From assembly GCA_018817425.1 (NCBI GenBank), contig JAHITX010000067.1:1-60880 (forward strand): a stretch of 60,880 bases of DNA, read 5' to 3'. A program made the translations under genes and the position numbers. The notes under the pieces are model-generated. The model saw nothing but the letters and a program-made list of their open reading frames with translations. It ran no database searches and had not been told where the DNA came from. The stretch comes from Pseudomonadota bacterium. GTDB taxonomy: Bacteria > Desulfobacterota > Desulfobacteria > Desulfobacterales > RPRI01. Positions 27,167-35,557 of the stretch are shown here, piece after piece (position 1 is the first letter of the stretch; the number at the start of each line of letters is the position of its first letter).

Positions 27167-28273
27167 ATGAATAGCAATAAAATCAACATCCTTTATTTAA
27201 TAGATAAAATGGAGTTCGGTGGTGCCGAAAGGCAATTGGTAGAGCTTCTGAAAGGAATTAACAAAGAAAAGTATAACCCCTGTATGGCTTACTTTAGAAA
27301 ATCTCCCGGTTTCATAGATGATGTTAATGAACTGAATATCCCGATTTATTTTATAGAACGAAAATGGCGATGGGATCCGTTTGTTATATGGAATCTATTG
27401 CTTTTTATTCGGCAAAATCACATCGACCTTGTTCATTCATACATGCCGGTCGCCGGTGTGTATGGGCCGTTTTCGTCGAAATTATCATGTTTGCCTATTG
27501 TAAATTCATTTGTCAGGGGGACAAAACAGCCGACCTTATATGAAAAATTGCTATTAAAACCCAGCTTTGCGCTTTCAGATGTAATTATTGCCAACTCTGA
27601 GGCCGGCAAACGGGTGTATGGAAAGTACTCGCCCCTCAAGATGAGAGTGATTTATAATGGAATTGATTTGATGAGATTTAATAATCGCATAGATCGGGAG
27701 ATGAAGAAAATCAGCCTGAACCTGCAAAGATTTGACAGTATAGTTTCTATGGTTACTAGATTGGAACCGGTAAAAAACCCAATGATGCTGATAAAAGCTG
27801 CCACTATTGTTCTCAAAGATAAACCCAATACTGCTTTTTTGATCGTAGGAGACGGCACTTTAAGGGAGGAAATGGAACTTGAAGTAATTGATCGGGCATT
27901 GAACCGCAATGTGTTTTTTCTGGGTTTTCGTAAAGATGTTGAGGAGCTACTGCAGATAACGGATATAGGGGTGCTGACGTCTGACAGGGAAGGGCTCCCC
28001 AATGCTGTCATTGAGATGCTCGCCTCTGGCGTTCCTGTAGTTGCAACGGACTGCGAAGGGACAAGAGAAGTTCTGGATGATGGGCTTACCGGTTTTCTGA
28101 CAGATATTGGTGACGAATATGGGGTTGCCCAGAGAATTGTAAGACTGCTAGGTGATGACACTTTAAGGCGCAGAATGGGGGTAAGGGGTAAGGATAAGGT
28201 CTACAAGGAATTTAATTTACGAAAAATGGTTGATGCGTTAGAAAATATTTATTGTGAAGTATTGGGATATTAG
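27167..28273 (+). CDS. Glycosyltransferase, GT4 family
   Basis: This 368-residue GT-B enzyme has the N-terminal 'LYLIDKMEFGGAERQLVELL', the nucleotide-sugar-binding 'VGDGTLREEME' and the EX7E motif in 'DREGLPNAVIEMLASG'. It should transfer a sugar from a nucleotide donor to the growing lipid-linked repeat unit on the cytoplasmic side. It starts 11 bases after the polymerase gene. Donor and acceptor are unknown. Confidence 0.88.
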   Translation: MNSNKINILYLIDKMEFGGAERQLVELLKGINKEKYNPCMAYFRKSPGFIDDVNELNIPIYFIERKWRWDPFVIWNLLLFIRQNHIDLVHSYMPVAGVYGPFSSKLSCLPIVNSFVRGTKQPTLYEKLLLKPSFALSDVIIANSEAGKRVYGKYSPLKMRVIYNGIDLMRFNNRIDREMKKISLNLQRFDSIVSMVTRLEPVKNPMMLIKAATIVLKDKPNTAFLIVGDGTLREEMELEVIDRALNRNVFFLGFRKDVEELLQITDIGVLTSDREGLPNAVIEMLASGVPVVATDCEGTREVLDDGLTGFLTDIGDEYGVAQRIVRLLGDDTLRRRMGVRGKDKVYKEFNLRKMVDALENIYCEVLGY

Positions 28274-28289
28274 ATTGTAGCGACTCGAT

Positions 28290-28765
28290 GTCTTGAAAAA
28301 AGCTAACCATTTATTCACAGTCGCATTATCGGGGGAGATGGTGAGGTAAAAGATCGACTCAATGAATTGGTTGTATCCGTAGGGCTTCAGGCAATAATCA
28401 AACTCCCCGGCTCCATTAGTGAGTTCCATGAAGTTTATGCTGCATGCGATCTTTATGTGAATTCATCAAGATGGGAGGGTTTGCCGATGACCTTGCTTGA
28501 ATTGATGGCCCATGGCAAGCCGATGGTTGCAACAGATGTTGGTGGAAATGCCGAAGTGGTACATGATGGCATAACCGGGATTCTGGTTCTGCCAGAGGAC
28601 CCGGATAAGCTATCCGGTGCGATCATTCAGATGCTTAAAGACGATAGCCTCGGAGAAAGAGCAGGTAATGTCGCACATTATTTAATCAGGAATATACTAT
28701 CGATAAAAGCATTGCAAAGCTCTGGCGGAGCATTACTTGCAGATTGTGTTGGGGAAGATCGCTAA
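28290..28765 (+). pseudogene. GT4 glycosyltransferase remnant, C-terminal half
   Basis: The C-terminal half of a second GT4 enzyme survives: 'FHEVYAACDLYVNSSRWEGLPMTLLELMAHG' with the EX7E motif, then 'VVHDGITGILV'. At the left end 'VLKKANHLFTV' and 'IIGGDGEVKDRL' are in different frames, and the first ~200 residues are absent. The end is ragged. It is related to, but not a copy of, the gene just upstream. Confidence 0.72.
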
Positions 28766-28794
28766 TCAGGACACTAAGACATTTAAAAGCTTTT

Positions 28795-29233
28795 ATGAAC
28801 ATAAATAAAATCAAAATAGCTATTGGCAAGATAGTCCGGAGAATAGTTGTCTGGCGCTATCGAATGCTTGGGGTGCAAATTGGCCAAAATGTTTTTATCA
28901 GCCACAAAGCTAAAATTGATACCACATACAGAAATAGTATTGTCATTGGAAATAACGTCTATATAACTTATGGTGCGACAGTATTATGCCATGACCACTC
29001 TGTATATAGACATACAGCATTTTCTGAGGATGATGGTCGGGGGGGCAGTAACCTTGGAAAATAATGTATTCGTAGGAACTTATGCCATAATATTAAGAAA
29101 TGTGAGAGTTGGCGAAAACTCAATAATATCAGCAGGCGCTGTAGTTACAAAAGATGTTCCTAAAAGTGTGATCGTAGCAGGGAATCCCGCCAGAATTATA
29201 AAGCACTTTACAACGATCGATAAAAACAAATGA
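28795..29233 (+). pseudogene. Hexapeptide-repeat acyltransferase, frameshifted in a G7 run
   Basis: Two overlapping frames together form a left-handed beta-helix acetyltransferase of the WcaF/LacA kind: 'GVQIGQNVFISHKAKIDTTY', 'IVIGNNVYITYGATVLCHDH', then 'GAVTLENNVFVGTYAIIL', 'VGENSIISAGAVVTKDVP' and 'AGNPARIIK'. They are separated by one extra G in the run at 29039-29045; six G would give one continuous product of ~145 residues. It may be a real pseudogene, a sequencing slip or a phase-variable gene. The predicted role is acetylation of the sugar. Confidence 0.72.
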
Positions 29234-29257
29234 ACAACAATATCACCACTTAACGCA

Positions 29258-29410
29258 TTGAAAATATTAACTGTAAACAGAAACTATTTCATCACCGGTG
29301 GCCCTGAAAAATACATGTTTTCCCTCATGGAAAGCATGGCTAATCACGAGTTCGTTCCTTTCTGCGTCAATTTTAGCCAAAACAATAATACACCAGAATA
29401 TAGATACGAA
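29258..29410 (+). pseudogene. Duplicated 5' end of the glycosyltransferase at 30619
   Basis: About 50 codons are closely related to the start of the intact gene at 30619. Both encode 'VNRNYF', 'TGGPEKYMFSLMESMANH' and 'PFC'. Similarity fades near 29410, after 'TPEYRYEAKSL'. A dinD-like gene lies between this fragment and the intact gene. Confidence 0.8.
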
Positions 29411-29587
29411 GCTAAGTCACTGAACCATCAGGGGCGTTTAAGCGAGTTCAACTTCATACTGGATACGATGGAGAATTTTGGGCATTTTTCGGGAAGGCTT
29501 CTTGTTATAATCTTTTGTTATAGAAATACGTGCTTGCTTTGCTATATAAAATTTTTCAATTTTAAATAATAAAGGAGAGCCTGCCTT

Positions 29588-30454
29588 ATGAAAAAGGATG
29601 TGATCGCGAGGCTTCATACCAATTTTGAGGAGATCGTACAAAAAGAAACAGATACCGGCGCCGAGTTTTGGCTCGCTAGAGACCTTCAGCCGTTGCTTGG
29701 CTATGCAAAATGGGAAAACTTTGTCAAAGTTACTGACAAGGCAAAAGTTTCTTGTAAAACGGCAGGTTATAAAGTCCCAGACCATTTTCTTGATGTCAGG
29801 AAAATGGTACCGGTCGGATCTGGGGCTAAACGCTCTATTGAAGACATAGCTCTCGACCGCTATGCCTGTTATCTTATAGCTCAAAATGGAGACCCCTCAA
29901 AAGATGAAATCGCATTTGCACAGACATATTTTGCTGTGCAGACACGCAAGCAAGAAATTATAGAAAAGCGTTTGGCGGAAATTGAACGACTGAGTGCCCG
30001 TAAAAAGTTGACCATCTCTGAAAAAGAGCTATCAGGTGTCATCTTCGAACGTCTGGGTGAATCGCAAAGTTTTGCGCGCATCCGCAGTAAAGGTGACCAT
30101 GCGCTATTTGGTGGTAAAACAACGCAGGACATGAAAAATAGACTCAAGGTCCCTAAAGGGCGACCCTTAGCAGACTTCTTGCCGACCATAACCATAAAGG
30201 CAAAAGATTTTGCCAATGAAATTACGAATTTCAATATCAAAAGGGATGATCTCGATACTGAATCCAACATTACCGATGAACATGTTAAAAACAATACTGA
30301 TGTCCGCGGTGTTCTTGTCAAGCGTGGCATAAGACCTGAATCCCTTCCTCCATCTGAGGACTTAAAAAAGATTGAGCGACTGCATAAAGCCGAAAAGAAG
30401 AAATTGGCCAAACAAACTACACCGCTCGAAAATATAATCGATATCGACGAATAG
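29588..30454 (+). CDS. dinD: DinD-like (DNA-damage-inducible protein D, BRO-N) protein
   Basis: This 288-residue protein resembles Escherichia coli DinD along most of its length. The N-terminal BRO-N-like domain includes 'FWLARDLQPLLGYAKWENF' and 'VDRYACYLIAQNGDP'-type segments (here DRYACYLIAQNGDPSKDEIAFAQ...). A helical middle and 'LGESQSFARIRSKGDHALFGG' follow. DinD homologues are SOS-linked and inhibit RecA filaments in E. coli; whether that holds here is unknown. The start follows AAAGGAG. It is foreign to the EPS context and sits exactly between a glycosyltransferase 5' fragment and the intact copy. I found no clear LexA box. Confidence 0.85.
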   Translation: MKKDVIARLHTNFEEIVQKETDTGAEFWLARDLQPLLGYAKWENFVKVTDKAKVSCKTAGYKVPDHFLDVRKMVPVGSGAKRSIEDIALDRYACYLIAQNGDPSKDEIAFAQTYFAVQTRKQEIIEKRLAEIERLSARKKLTISEKELSGVIFERLGESQSFARIRSKGDHALFGGKTTQDMKNRLKVPKGRPLADFLPTITIKAKDFANEITNFNIKRDDLDTESNITDEHVKNNTDVRGVLVKRGIRPESLPPSEDLKKIERLHKAEKKKLAKQTTPLENIIDIDE

Positions 30455-30618
30455 GGCATAACTTTTATAACCAATCGTTTCACCTGGATGGCTTACAGCC
30501 GCAAGTGAACTCCGTGATGTTGGATGCTCAGAAGGTTAGTAACGACACTCCGCTTGGGAAAAATTAGTGTCTCAATCAATCTGTTTGATTCAAAAATATA
30601 TATAGCCAGTAGAGATAC

Positions 30619-31902
30619 ATGAAGATACTAACCGTAAACAGAAACTATTTCGTTACCGGCGGCCCTGAAAAATACATGTTTTCCCTCATGGAAAGCATGG
30701 CTAATCATCAGTTTATACCTTTTTGCGTGGCCTTCAAACAGAACCGCGAAACTCCTTACAGCCGGTATTTTGTGTCGCCACCCGCAGGAGATAACGATGT
30801 TTATTTTAGCGATTATAAAATGTCATTATTCAATAAGATTGTTTATGCTTGTAATTCAATCTACTATTTTGAGGCTAAGCGCAAACTTGAGCGCCTGATA
30901 ATTAATGAACGACCCGATATCGTTCTTTGTCTTAATGCTGTTTTTTTCAGTGACAGTATTATTGATGCCTGTCGAAAACATAACGTCCCCATTATCTGGC
31001 GTTTGTCAGATTTCAATAAAATATGTGCCAATTATTTGCTCTATCGTGATGGACACGTTTGTGAAGATTGCCTGGAACATGGGCTTGCCAGGGCAATCCG
31101 CAATGGATGTGGCGGATATCAGCGCTCTAAAGCCGCAGCGTGTATCAAAGTAGCCGGTATGTGGTTGTCACGCGTGCGCAGGCTTTATGATCATATTGAT
31201 TTCTTTATTACTCCTTCGGCCTTTACCCGTAAAAAGTTGATTCAGGGCGGGTTCGATCCGAAGAAAGTCGTGCACATCCCGACTATGGTCAAGGTTCCGG
31301 CCTGCACATCGCTGCCAGCCACGCAGGAAATACTCTTTGTCGGTCGCCTCAGCCATGAAAAGGGAGTTGAAACGCTGCTTGCTGCTTTTAGGTTGCTCAA
31401 AAATAATCAAGCCTGGCTCTCTATAGTCGGGGATGATACAACTGCTTATGCCAAGCAATTAAAAGAAAGCATTCCCGATGATTTGCGGGGCAGGATCACA
31501 TTCTATGGATTTCAAAATGCTGAGCAGATAACTATGTTCTATGACCGCGCCTTCTGTTTTGTGGTTCCGTCGGTCTGGTATGAAAACCAGCCTAATACTG
31601 TTCTGGAAGGCATGTCGCATGCGCGTCCGGCAGTGGTTTCAGATTTGGGCAGCTTGTGCGAAATGGTTGATGACGGAGTGACAGGCTATCGTTTCAAGGC
31701 AGGTGATACCGCAGATCTTGCTGCTAAACTGGATATGCTTTTGAATAATCCCCAACAAGCCCAGAAAATGGGGCAGTTAGCAAGAGAAAAAGTTGACGAG
31801 GTTCATGCTTTAGATAAGCATCTTGCTTCAATGGATGAATTATTTCAGCTTTGTATCGACCGGAGAAAAGAAAGTGAGGCTGGAAGGGCAGTTGGCAGAT
31901 AA
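30619..31902 (+). CDS. Glycosyltransferase, GT4 family
   Basis: This 427-residue GT-B enzyme has an N-terminal 'FVTGGPEKYMFSLMESM', a cysteine-rich insert ('CEDCLEHGLARAIRNGC'), the donor-binding 'FVGRLSHEKGVETLLAAF' and an EX7E-like 'YENQPNTVLEGMSHARP'. The cysteine insert is seen in a subset of EPS glycosyltransferases. GC and codon use are somewhat richer than in neighbouring genes. Donor and acceptor are unknown. Its first ~150 bases are duplicated at 29258. Confidence 0.87.
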   Translation: MKILTVNRNYFVTGGPEKYMFSLMESMANHQFIPFCVAFKQNRETPYSRYFVSPPAGDNDVYFSDYKMSLFNKIVYACNSIYYFEAKRKLERLIINERPDIVLCLNAVFFSDSIIDACRKHNVPIIWRLSDFNKICANYLLYRDGHVCEDCLEHGLARAIRNGCGGYQRSKAAACIKVAGMWLSRVRRLYDHIDFFITPSAFTRKKLIQGGFDPKKVVHIPTMVKVPACTSLPATQEILFVGRLSHEKGVETLLAAFRLLKNNQAWLSIVGDDTTAYAKQLKESIPDDLRGRITFYGFQNAEQITMFYDRAFCFVVPSVWYENQPNTVLEGMSHARPAVVSDLGSLCEMVDDGVTGYRFKAGDTADLAAKLDMLLNNPQQAQKMGQLAREKVDEVHALDKHLASMDELFQLCIDRRKESEAGRAVGR

Positions 31903-32256
31903 GAATCATAACCAAATGAGTTTGTTGTTAAACAAGCACCTGCTTTTTAGAGTATTTTCCTTGTAAGAGGCCTGCTGTGCGATATTGAAATAGTGGATTT
32001 GGCTGATAACAACTCAATCCATACCCTGATGCTAAAATCCGTAACATCAAGATTGCTGTGGGAGATGAAGCAAAAGGTACAAAAATAGCATTGGTGGGTT
32101 TGACTTTTCTTCAATAGTAAAAGATTTAAAATTGTTTGATTGTCAGTAATAGTCTTCTGCTGAAACAAATAATAATTTTCTGCCTTTTGTTTGATGAAGG
32201 CCAGATTTTTGCAACTCAATTACCCAGGTAACCGACCGTAAGGGAGAACCCGATTC
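31903..32256. other. Gap with a possible nucleotide-sugar dehydrogenase scrap
   Basis: A short plus-strand frame ending at about 32118 reads 'AVGDEAKGTKIALVGLTF'. This resembles the segment before the C-terminal domain of UDP-sugar dehydrogenases. It has no start and stops at once. Nothing else is recognisable. Confidence 0.25.
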
Positions 32257-32952
32257 ATGCAAACTCCTGCCGAAAGATACTTGATAACACAGTGCATTTA
32301 TTTTCTCAAAGAACAAAAAAATTGTGTCACCACAACACCACTAATGCTCAATGTAGGCGCTGGTCGCAGTGTCGTTATAGAAAATCAAATAGATCAAGAA
32401 AAAATTGAATACTTCTGCGATCGTATCGATATTGAAAATTGCTCAATTAATCATTCAAAAGTGAAGAACTGCTGGCACTCTTCGGTTGAATCTATGCCTT
32501 TTGTTGCAGAAGATCGCTATATTTTAGTAGTAGCTAATTTTGTTTTTGAGCATGTCTCAAATCTTGAAATGGCTGCACGAGAGATATACAGGGTACTTAA
32601 ACCTGGCGGGCGTTTTATAACAACTTTACCAAATCCAAAAGCTCCGGAGATGATGATATCGAAGTATACGCCCCTGTGGTTCCATAGACTGATAAGAGGG
32701 GGCGACGGGTGGGAAACACAGTATAACTATAAGGATATATCCAGCTTTATTGAAACCTATGAAATGTGTGGCTTTAGGTCGGTTGAGACCAACTGTTACT
32801 CCTTTATTCAAGGATATCTCCAGTTTCCGATCATAAGTAAAATGGGTAGGCTATATGATAAGATTATTACCGTGACAAAAATAAAAGGATTAATGAACCA
32901 AGCGTGCATTGTTCTTGAAAAACCAATCAAGAGAGGTGGTCCCTCCCTGTAA
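32257..32952 (+). CDS. SAM-dependent methyltransferase (Methyltransf_11 type)
   Basis: This 231-residue enzyme has motif I 'LMLNVGAGRS', the later 'YILVVANFVFEHVSN' and 'EIYRVLKPGGRFITTLP', a clear class I methyltransferase pattern. Found between glycosyltransferases, it probably O-methylates a sugar. It starts with ATG at 32257 behind a GGGAGAA site. There is 304 bp of non-coding DNA before it, so it may have its own promoter. Confidence 0.8.
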   Translation: MQTPAERYLITQCIYFLKEQKNCVTTTPLMLNVGAGRSVVIENQIDQEKIEYFCDRIDIENCSINHSKVKNCWHSSVESMPFVAEDRYILVVANFVFEHVSNLEMAAREIYRVLKPGGRFITTLPNPKAPEMMISKYTPLWFHRLIRGGDGWETQYNYKDISSFIETYEMCGFRSVETNCYSFIQGYLQFPIISKMGRLYDKIITVTKIKGLMNQACIVLEKPIKRGGPSL

Positions 32953-33024
32953 TAATAGCTATTTGTATGATATTTATAGCTTATGAAGAATGAAATACGA
33001 AAAGATTGCTAGTGATAAATAAAA

Positions 33025-33101
33025 TGCGCATTTCTTACATGCCGTTAAAGGCATCCCCATCGGCGGAGGAATTGAAAGCGTTACCGAACAGCTGGGTTCA
33101 T
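33025..33101 (+). pseudogene. Duplicated 5' end of the glycosyltransferase at 34204
   Basis: This 77-bp fragment matches the start of the intact gene closely ('AAAGGCATCCCCAT', 'GGCGGAGGAATTGAAAGCG'), but a one-base deletion destroys the frame after 'MRISY'. About 1.1 kb of toxin-antitoxin debris separates it from the intact gene. Confidence 0.8.
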
Positions 33102-33355
33102 GGCTCTTTTCTTACAATTCTGAATTTGTCGAAATCTTTGTCGTAACTATAAAGAATATTTTGTTTATCACCCTCTTTGGACAAATCATCCTGTATTTTT
33201 TTATGCATTGAAAAAATGCCGAATAATTTTTCAGATAGGGATGCCTTGGTATGGGGTTTTAAAACCGGCTTCATTAAAATTCCTTTGGCGGAAAGCATAA
33301 GATCAACCGGGTCTCCAATCTGAATATTGTATTTTTTCCGTAGCTCAGCAACAGG
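33098..33355 (-). pseudogene. AbrB-type antitoxin fused by deletion to a PIN-toxin tail
   Basis: Read on the minus strand from 33355, an AbrB/MazE-like segment appears: 'PVAELRKKYNIQIGDPVDLM' and 'GILMKPVLKP'. The frame runs on through a helical linker and ends in 'LYSYDKDFDKFRIVRKEP', which is the C-terminal strand of VapC-like PIN-domain toxins. The best explanation is a vapB-vapC pair reduced by an internal deletion. A stop codon lies just before 33355. Confidence 0.55.
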
Positions 33356-33391
33356 TTATTGACGCAAGGCATTTATTAACCAAGGTTTTTA

Positions 33392-33688
33392 GACAGGATT
33401 AACAGGATGGACAGGATGTTGCCGACCGGCCGGAAGCCGGTCAGGCAATAAACCATCGCTTGTGGCGATGAGGGTAATCCGGTGGAGAAAGAAGACGTAA
33501 CCCACAAAGTAATCGGCTGCGCTTACCAAGTCTATAACAACTTGGGATTTGGATTTTTGGAAAGCGTCTATCGAAAAGCGATGGTCATCGAAATTGAAGC
33601 CTCCGCGAAGCGGCTGCGTGTTTCAGGCCGCTCTTCCGGAGCGGTCTGATTAATCATCCTGTTAATCATGTAAATCCTGTCAGATAAG
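33392..33688 (+). mobile_element. GxxExxY gene remnant between inverted AACAGGAT-type arms
   Basis: The left arm (33392-33420) is made of units GACAGGATTAACAGGATGG..., and the right arm (33650-33688) is its near reverse complement (ATCCTGTTAATCATG...). Between them a GTG start at 33482 opens a 55-codon frame with 'VIGCAYQVYNNLGFGFLESVY', the hallmark of GxxExxY proteins (PDDEXK_3 family, usually ~125 residues). After 'MVIEIEA' the frame diverges into G/C-rich hairpin sequence and stops at 33649. The architecture is an arm, a small gene and an inverted arm. Confidence 0.65.
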
Positions 33689-33739
33689 GATATTGAAAGA
33701 GCCAGGCTTTATTGGAAAGAATATATGGAGGAATCGTGA
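33683..33739 (+). pseudogene. HigB-like (Gp49 family) toxin, C-terminal scrap
   Basis: Eighteen codons reading 'DKDIERARLYWKEYMEES' match the C-terminal helix of phage-derived Gp49-like/HigB toxins. The stop overlaps the antitoxin start (GTGA), the normal arrangement for a toxin-first pair. Everything upstream is replaced by the right arm of the GxxExxY element. Confidence 0.55.
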
Positions 33740-34047
33740 AACGGACCAGCAACTATGATGACGAATTGATGGAGGCGCTCAAGAATCCGGAAGAAGCAGC
33801 GGAGTATCTTAACGCAGCGCTTGTGGATCCTAACCAGGAAGTGTTTCTTCTTGCTTTACGGGATGTAATCGCAGCCCGTGGCGGAATATCAGAACTTGCC
33901 GAAAAAGCTGCATTGAATCGTGTTAGTCTTTATAGGTTGCTCTCAAAACGAGGAAACCCGGAACTCCGTACACTCAATCGGATGCTTGCAGAGTTGGGTT
34001 TCAGCCTCGCTATTAAGCCTCAGCACCAAATGAGATCCGGACATTAA
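33736..34047 (+). CDS. HigA-like addiction-module antidote (TIGR02684-type)
   Basis: This 103-residue protein has the opening 'RTSNYDDELMEALKNPEEAAEYLNAAL', characteristic of putative addiction-module antidote proteins, followed by a helix-turn-helix 'GGISELAEKAALNRVSLYRLLS'. The start is GTG at 33736 behind GGAGG; a TTG 24 bases earlier lacks a site. Its toxin survives only as a C-terminal scrap, so this is an orphan antitoxin. Confidence 0.75.
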   Translation: MKRTSNYDDELMEALKNPEEAAEYLNAALVDPNQEVFLLALRDVIAARGGISELAEKAALNRVSLYRLLSKRGNPELRTLNRMLAELGFSLAIKPQHQMRSGH

Positions 34048-34070
34048 ATAAATGAGGCAACAAATGGAAC

Positions 34071-34202
34071 ATGAAAAAATCGAAACGATCAGATCTTGTT
34101 AATGAACCATTCATTGGGATATGGAAAGACCGTGAAGATATGAAAGACAGCGTTAGGTGGCTTCGCAATATTTGCAAAACAGAATGGGGCGAAACAAGCT
34201 GA
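34071..34202 (+). CDS. Small VapB-like antitoxin (43 aa), orphan or fragment
   Basis: 'NEPFIGIWKDREDMKDSVRWLR..EW' is the pattern of the C-terminal toxin-wrapping tail of short VapB-type antitoxins. It is 43 codons long from ATG 34071 and ends one base before the glycosyltransferase start. No VapC partner lies next to it. It could be the C-terminal part of a longer antitoxin. Confidence 0.5.
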   Translation: MKKSKRSDLVNEPFIGIWKDREDMKDSVRWLRNICKTEWGETS

Positions 34203-34203
34203 T

Positions 34204-35304
34204 ATGCGCATCTCTTATATAGCAGTAAAAGGCATCCCCATTGGCGGAGGAATTGAAAGCGTTACCGAACAGCTTGGTTCCAGGATGGCGGACAGGGGGC
34301 ATGATGTGACCGTTTATTCCAGCCGGGATTATGGAACTGCTGATGGTGTTTATAAAGGTATGAAGATAAAGACTGTTGCATCTTTGAACACCAAATCGCT
34401 TCACAAGATGTCAATATGTTTTAATGCCACTTTTGATGTTATGCGATCCGGGAATGTCGATCTTGTTCATGTGCATGCGGTAGGTCCTTCGCTGTTTTCC
34501 ATTTTTCCGCGTATTAAAGGTATTCCAACTGTTGTGCAAACTCATGGGCTTGAGTGGAAAAGGGACAAATGGGGAATTGTTGGACGTACTTTTTTTAGAT
34601 TTGCCGATTACACGGCAGTATATTTTCCCACAAAAACCACTGTAGTTTCCAAAGTGCAAAAAAAATACTTTGAGGAAAAGTTTGGAAGAGATGTAATTTA
34701 TATACCAAACGGAGTCGCTCCTGTTGAAAAGACTGTCCCGAAATGGCTGCTTGAACAGGGGATTAATCCGAATAAATATATCCTTTTTGCTGCAAGGCTT
34801 GTTGAGGAAAAAGGGGTGCATTATTTAATAGATGCATTTAAAAAAATCAAAACCGATATGCAGCTTGTAATTGCCGGTGATGCGGCTCATTCCGAAAATT
34901 ACATATCAAAAATCAAAGAACTTGCAAGTGAAGATCCCCGTATTATTTTTACAGGTTTTTTAACCGGTTCTCCGCTTGCAGAACTTTTCAGCAATGCCTA
35001 TTTATTTTGTCTGCCTTCAACTATGGAAGGTCTTCCTGTGGCGCTTTTGGAAGCCATGAACTATGGCAACTGTTGCATGTCGAGCGATATCCCGGAGAAC
35101 ATTGAAGCTATCAAAGACCATGGCCACACATTTCGGAATCGCGATAGTGAAGACCTGCGGCATGTACTTTCTGACCTTATAGCACACCCGGAGAAAGTGG
35201 AGGAAAAGAAGGCTGCTGCGATAGAACATGTTCGGCGAAATTATTCCTGGGATAGGGTGACGGATCAAATGGAGGAATTGTATTTATCGGTATTGAGGGG
35301 TTGA
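34204..35304 (+). CDS. Glycosyltransferase, GT4 family
   Basis: This 366-residue GT-B enzyme has 'IPIGGGIESVTEQLGSRMADRGHDV' at the N-terminus, 'VHVHAVGPS', donor-site 'LFAARLVEEKGVHYLIDAF', and the EX7E motif in 'TMEGLPVALLEAM'. It is complete. The stop codon at 35302-35304 lies inside the first 9-bp unit of the downstream repeat array, so the array abuts the gene exactly. Its 5' end is duplicated at 33025. Confidence 0.88.
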   Translation: MRISYIAVKGIPIGGGIESVTEQLGSRMADRGHDVTVYSSRDYGTADGVYKGMKIKTVASLNTKSLHKMSICFNATFDVMRSGNVDLVHVHAVGPSLFSIFPRIKGIPTVVQTHGLEWKRDKWGIVGRTFFRFADYTAVYFPTKTTVVSKVQKKYFEEKFGRDVIYIPNGVAPVEKTVPKWLLEQGINPNKYILFAARLVEEKGVHYLIDAFKKIKTDMQLVIAGDAAHSENYISKIKELASEDPRIIFTGFLTGSPLAELFSNAYLFCLPSTMEGLPVALLEAMNYGNCCMSSDIPENIEAIKDHGHTFRNRDSEDLRHVLSDLIAHPEKVEEKKAAAIEHVRRNYSWDRVTDQMEELYLSVLRG

Positions 35305-35553
35305 GAGCGTTGGGAGTGTTAGGAGCGTTGGGAACGTTGGGAACGTTGGGAGCGTTGGGATGGTTGAGAGCGTTAGGATCGTTGAGATGGTTGGGATGGT
35401 TTGGAGCGTTGGGAACGTTGGGAACGTTGGGAGCGTTGGGATGGTTGAGAGCGTTAGGATCGTTGAGATGGTTGGGATGGTTTGGAGCGTTAGGAGCGTT
35501 GGGAGCGTTGGGACGGTTGGGAGTGTTTGATAGTTAGGAAGGTTTGGGGGGGG
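35300..35553 (+). repeat. Element A, left arm: 9-bp array of GTTnnGAnn
   Basis: About 25 tandem 9-bp units of the type GTTGGGAAC, GTTGGGAGC, GTTGAGATG, GTTTGGAGC run from 35300 to ~35529. A higher-order duplication is perfect: 35327-35407 and 35408-35488 are identical 81-bp blocks of nine units. The array is followed by G8 at 35546-35553. Translations such as (LGx)n from this stretch are not genes. Confidence 0.95.
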
Positions 35554-35557
35554 ATCG

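Noticed and set aside
31947-32219. Minus-strand 90-codon frame in the gap before the methyltransferase gene
   Set aside because: Cys/His-rich composition without a known pattern and no start signal. The plus strand carries a more credible gene scrap.
35301-35537. Open frame encoding (A/T/W)LG-repeat peptide, and its minus-strand TLPT-repeat twin
   Set aside because: Both are translations of the 9-bp array, which keeps any frame open because 9 is a multiple of 3. There is no ribosome-binding site and no non-repeat content.
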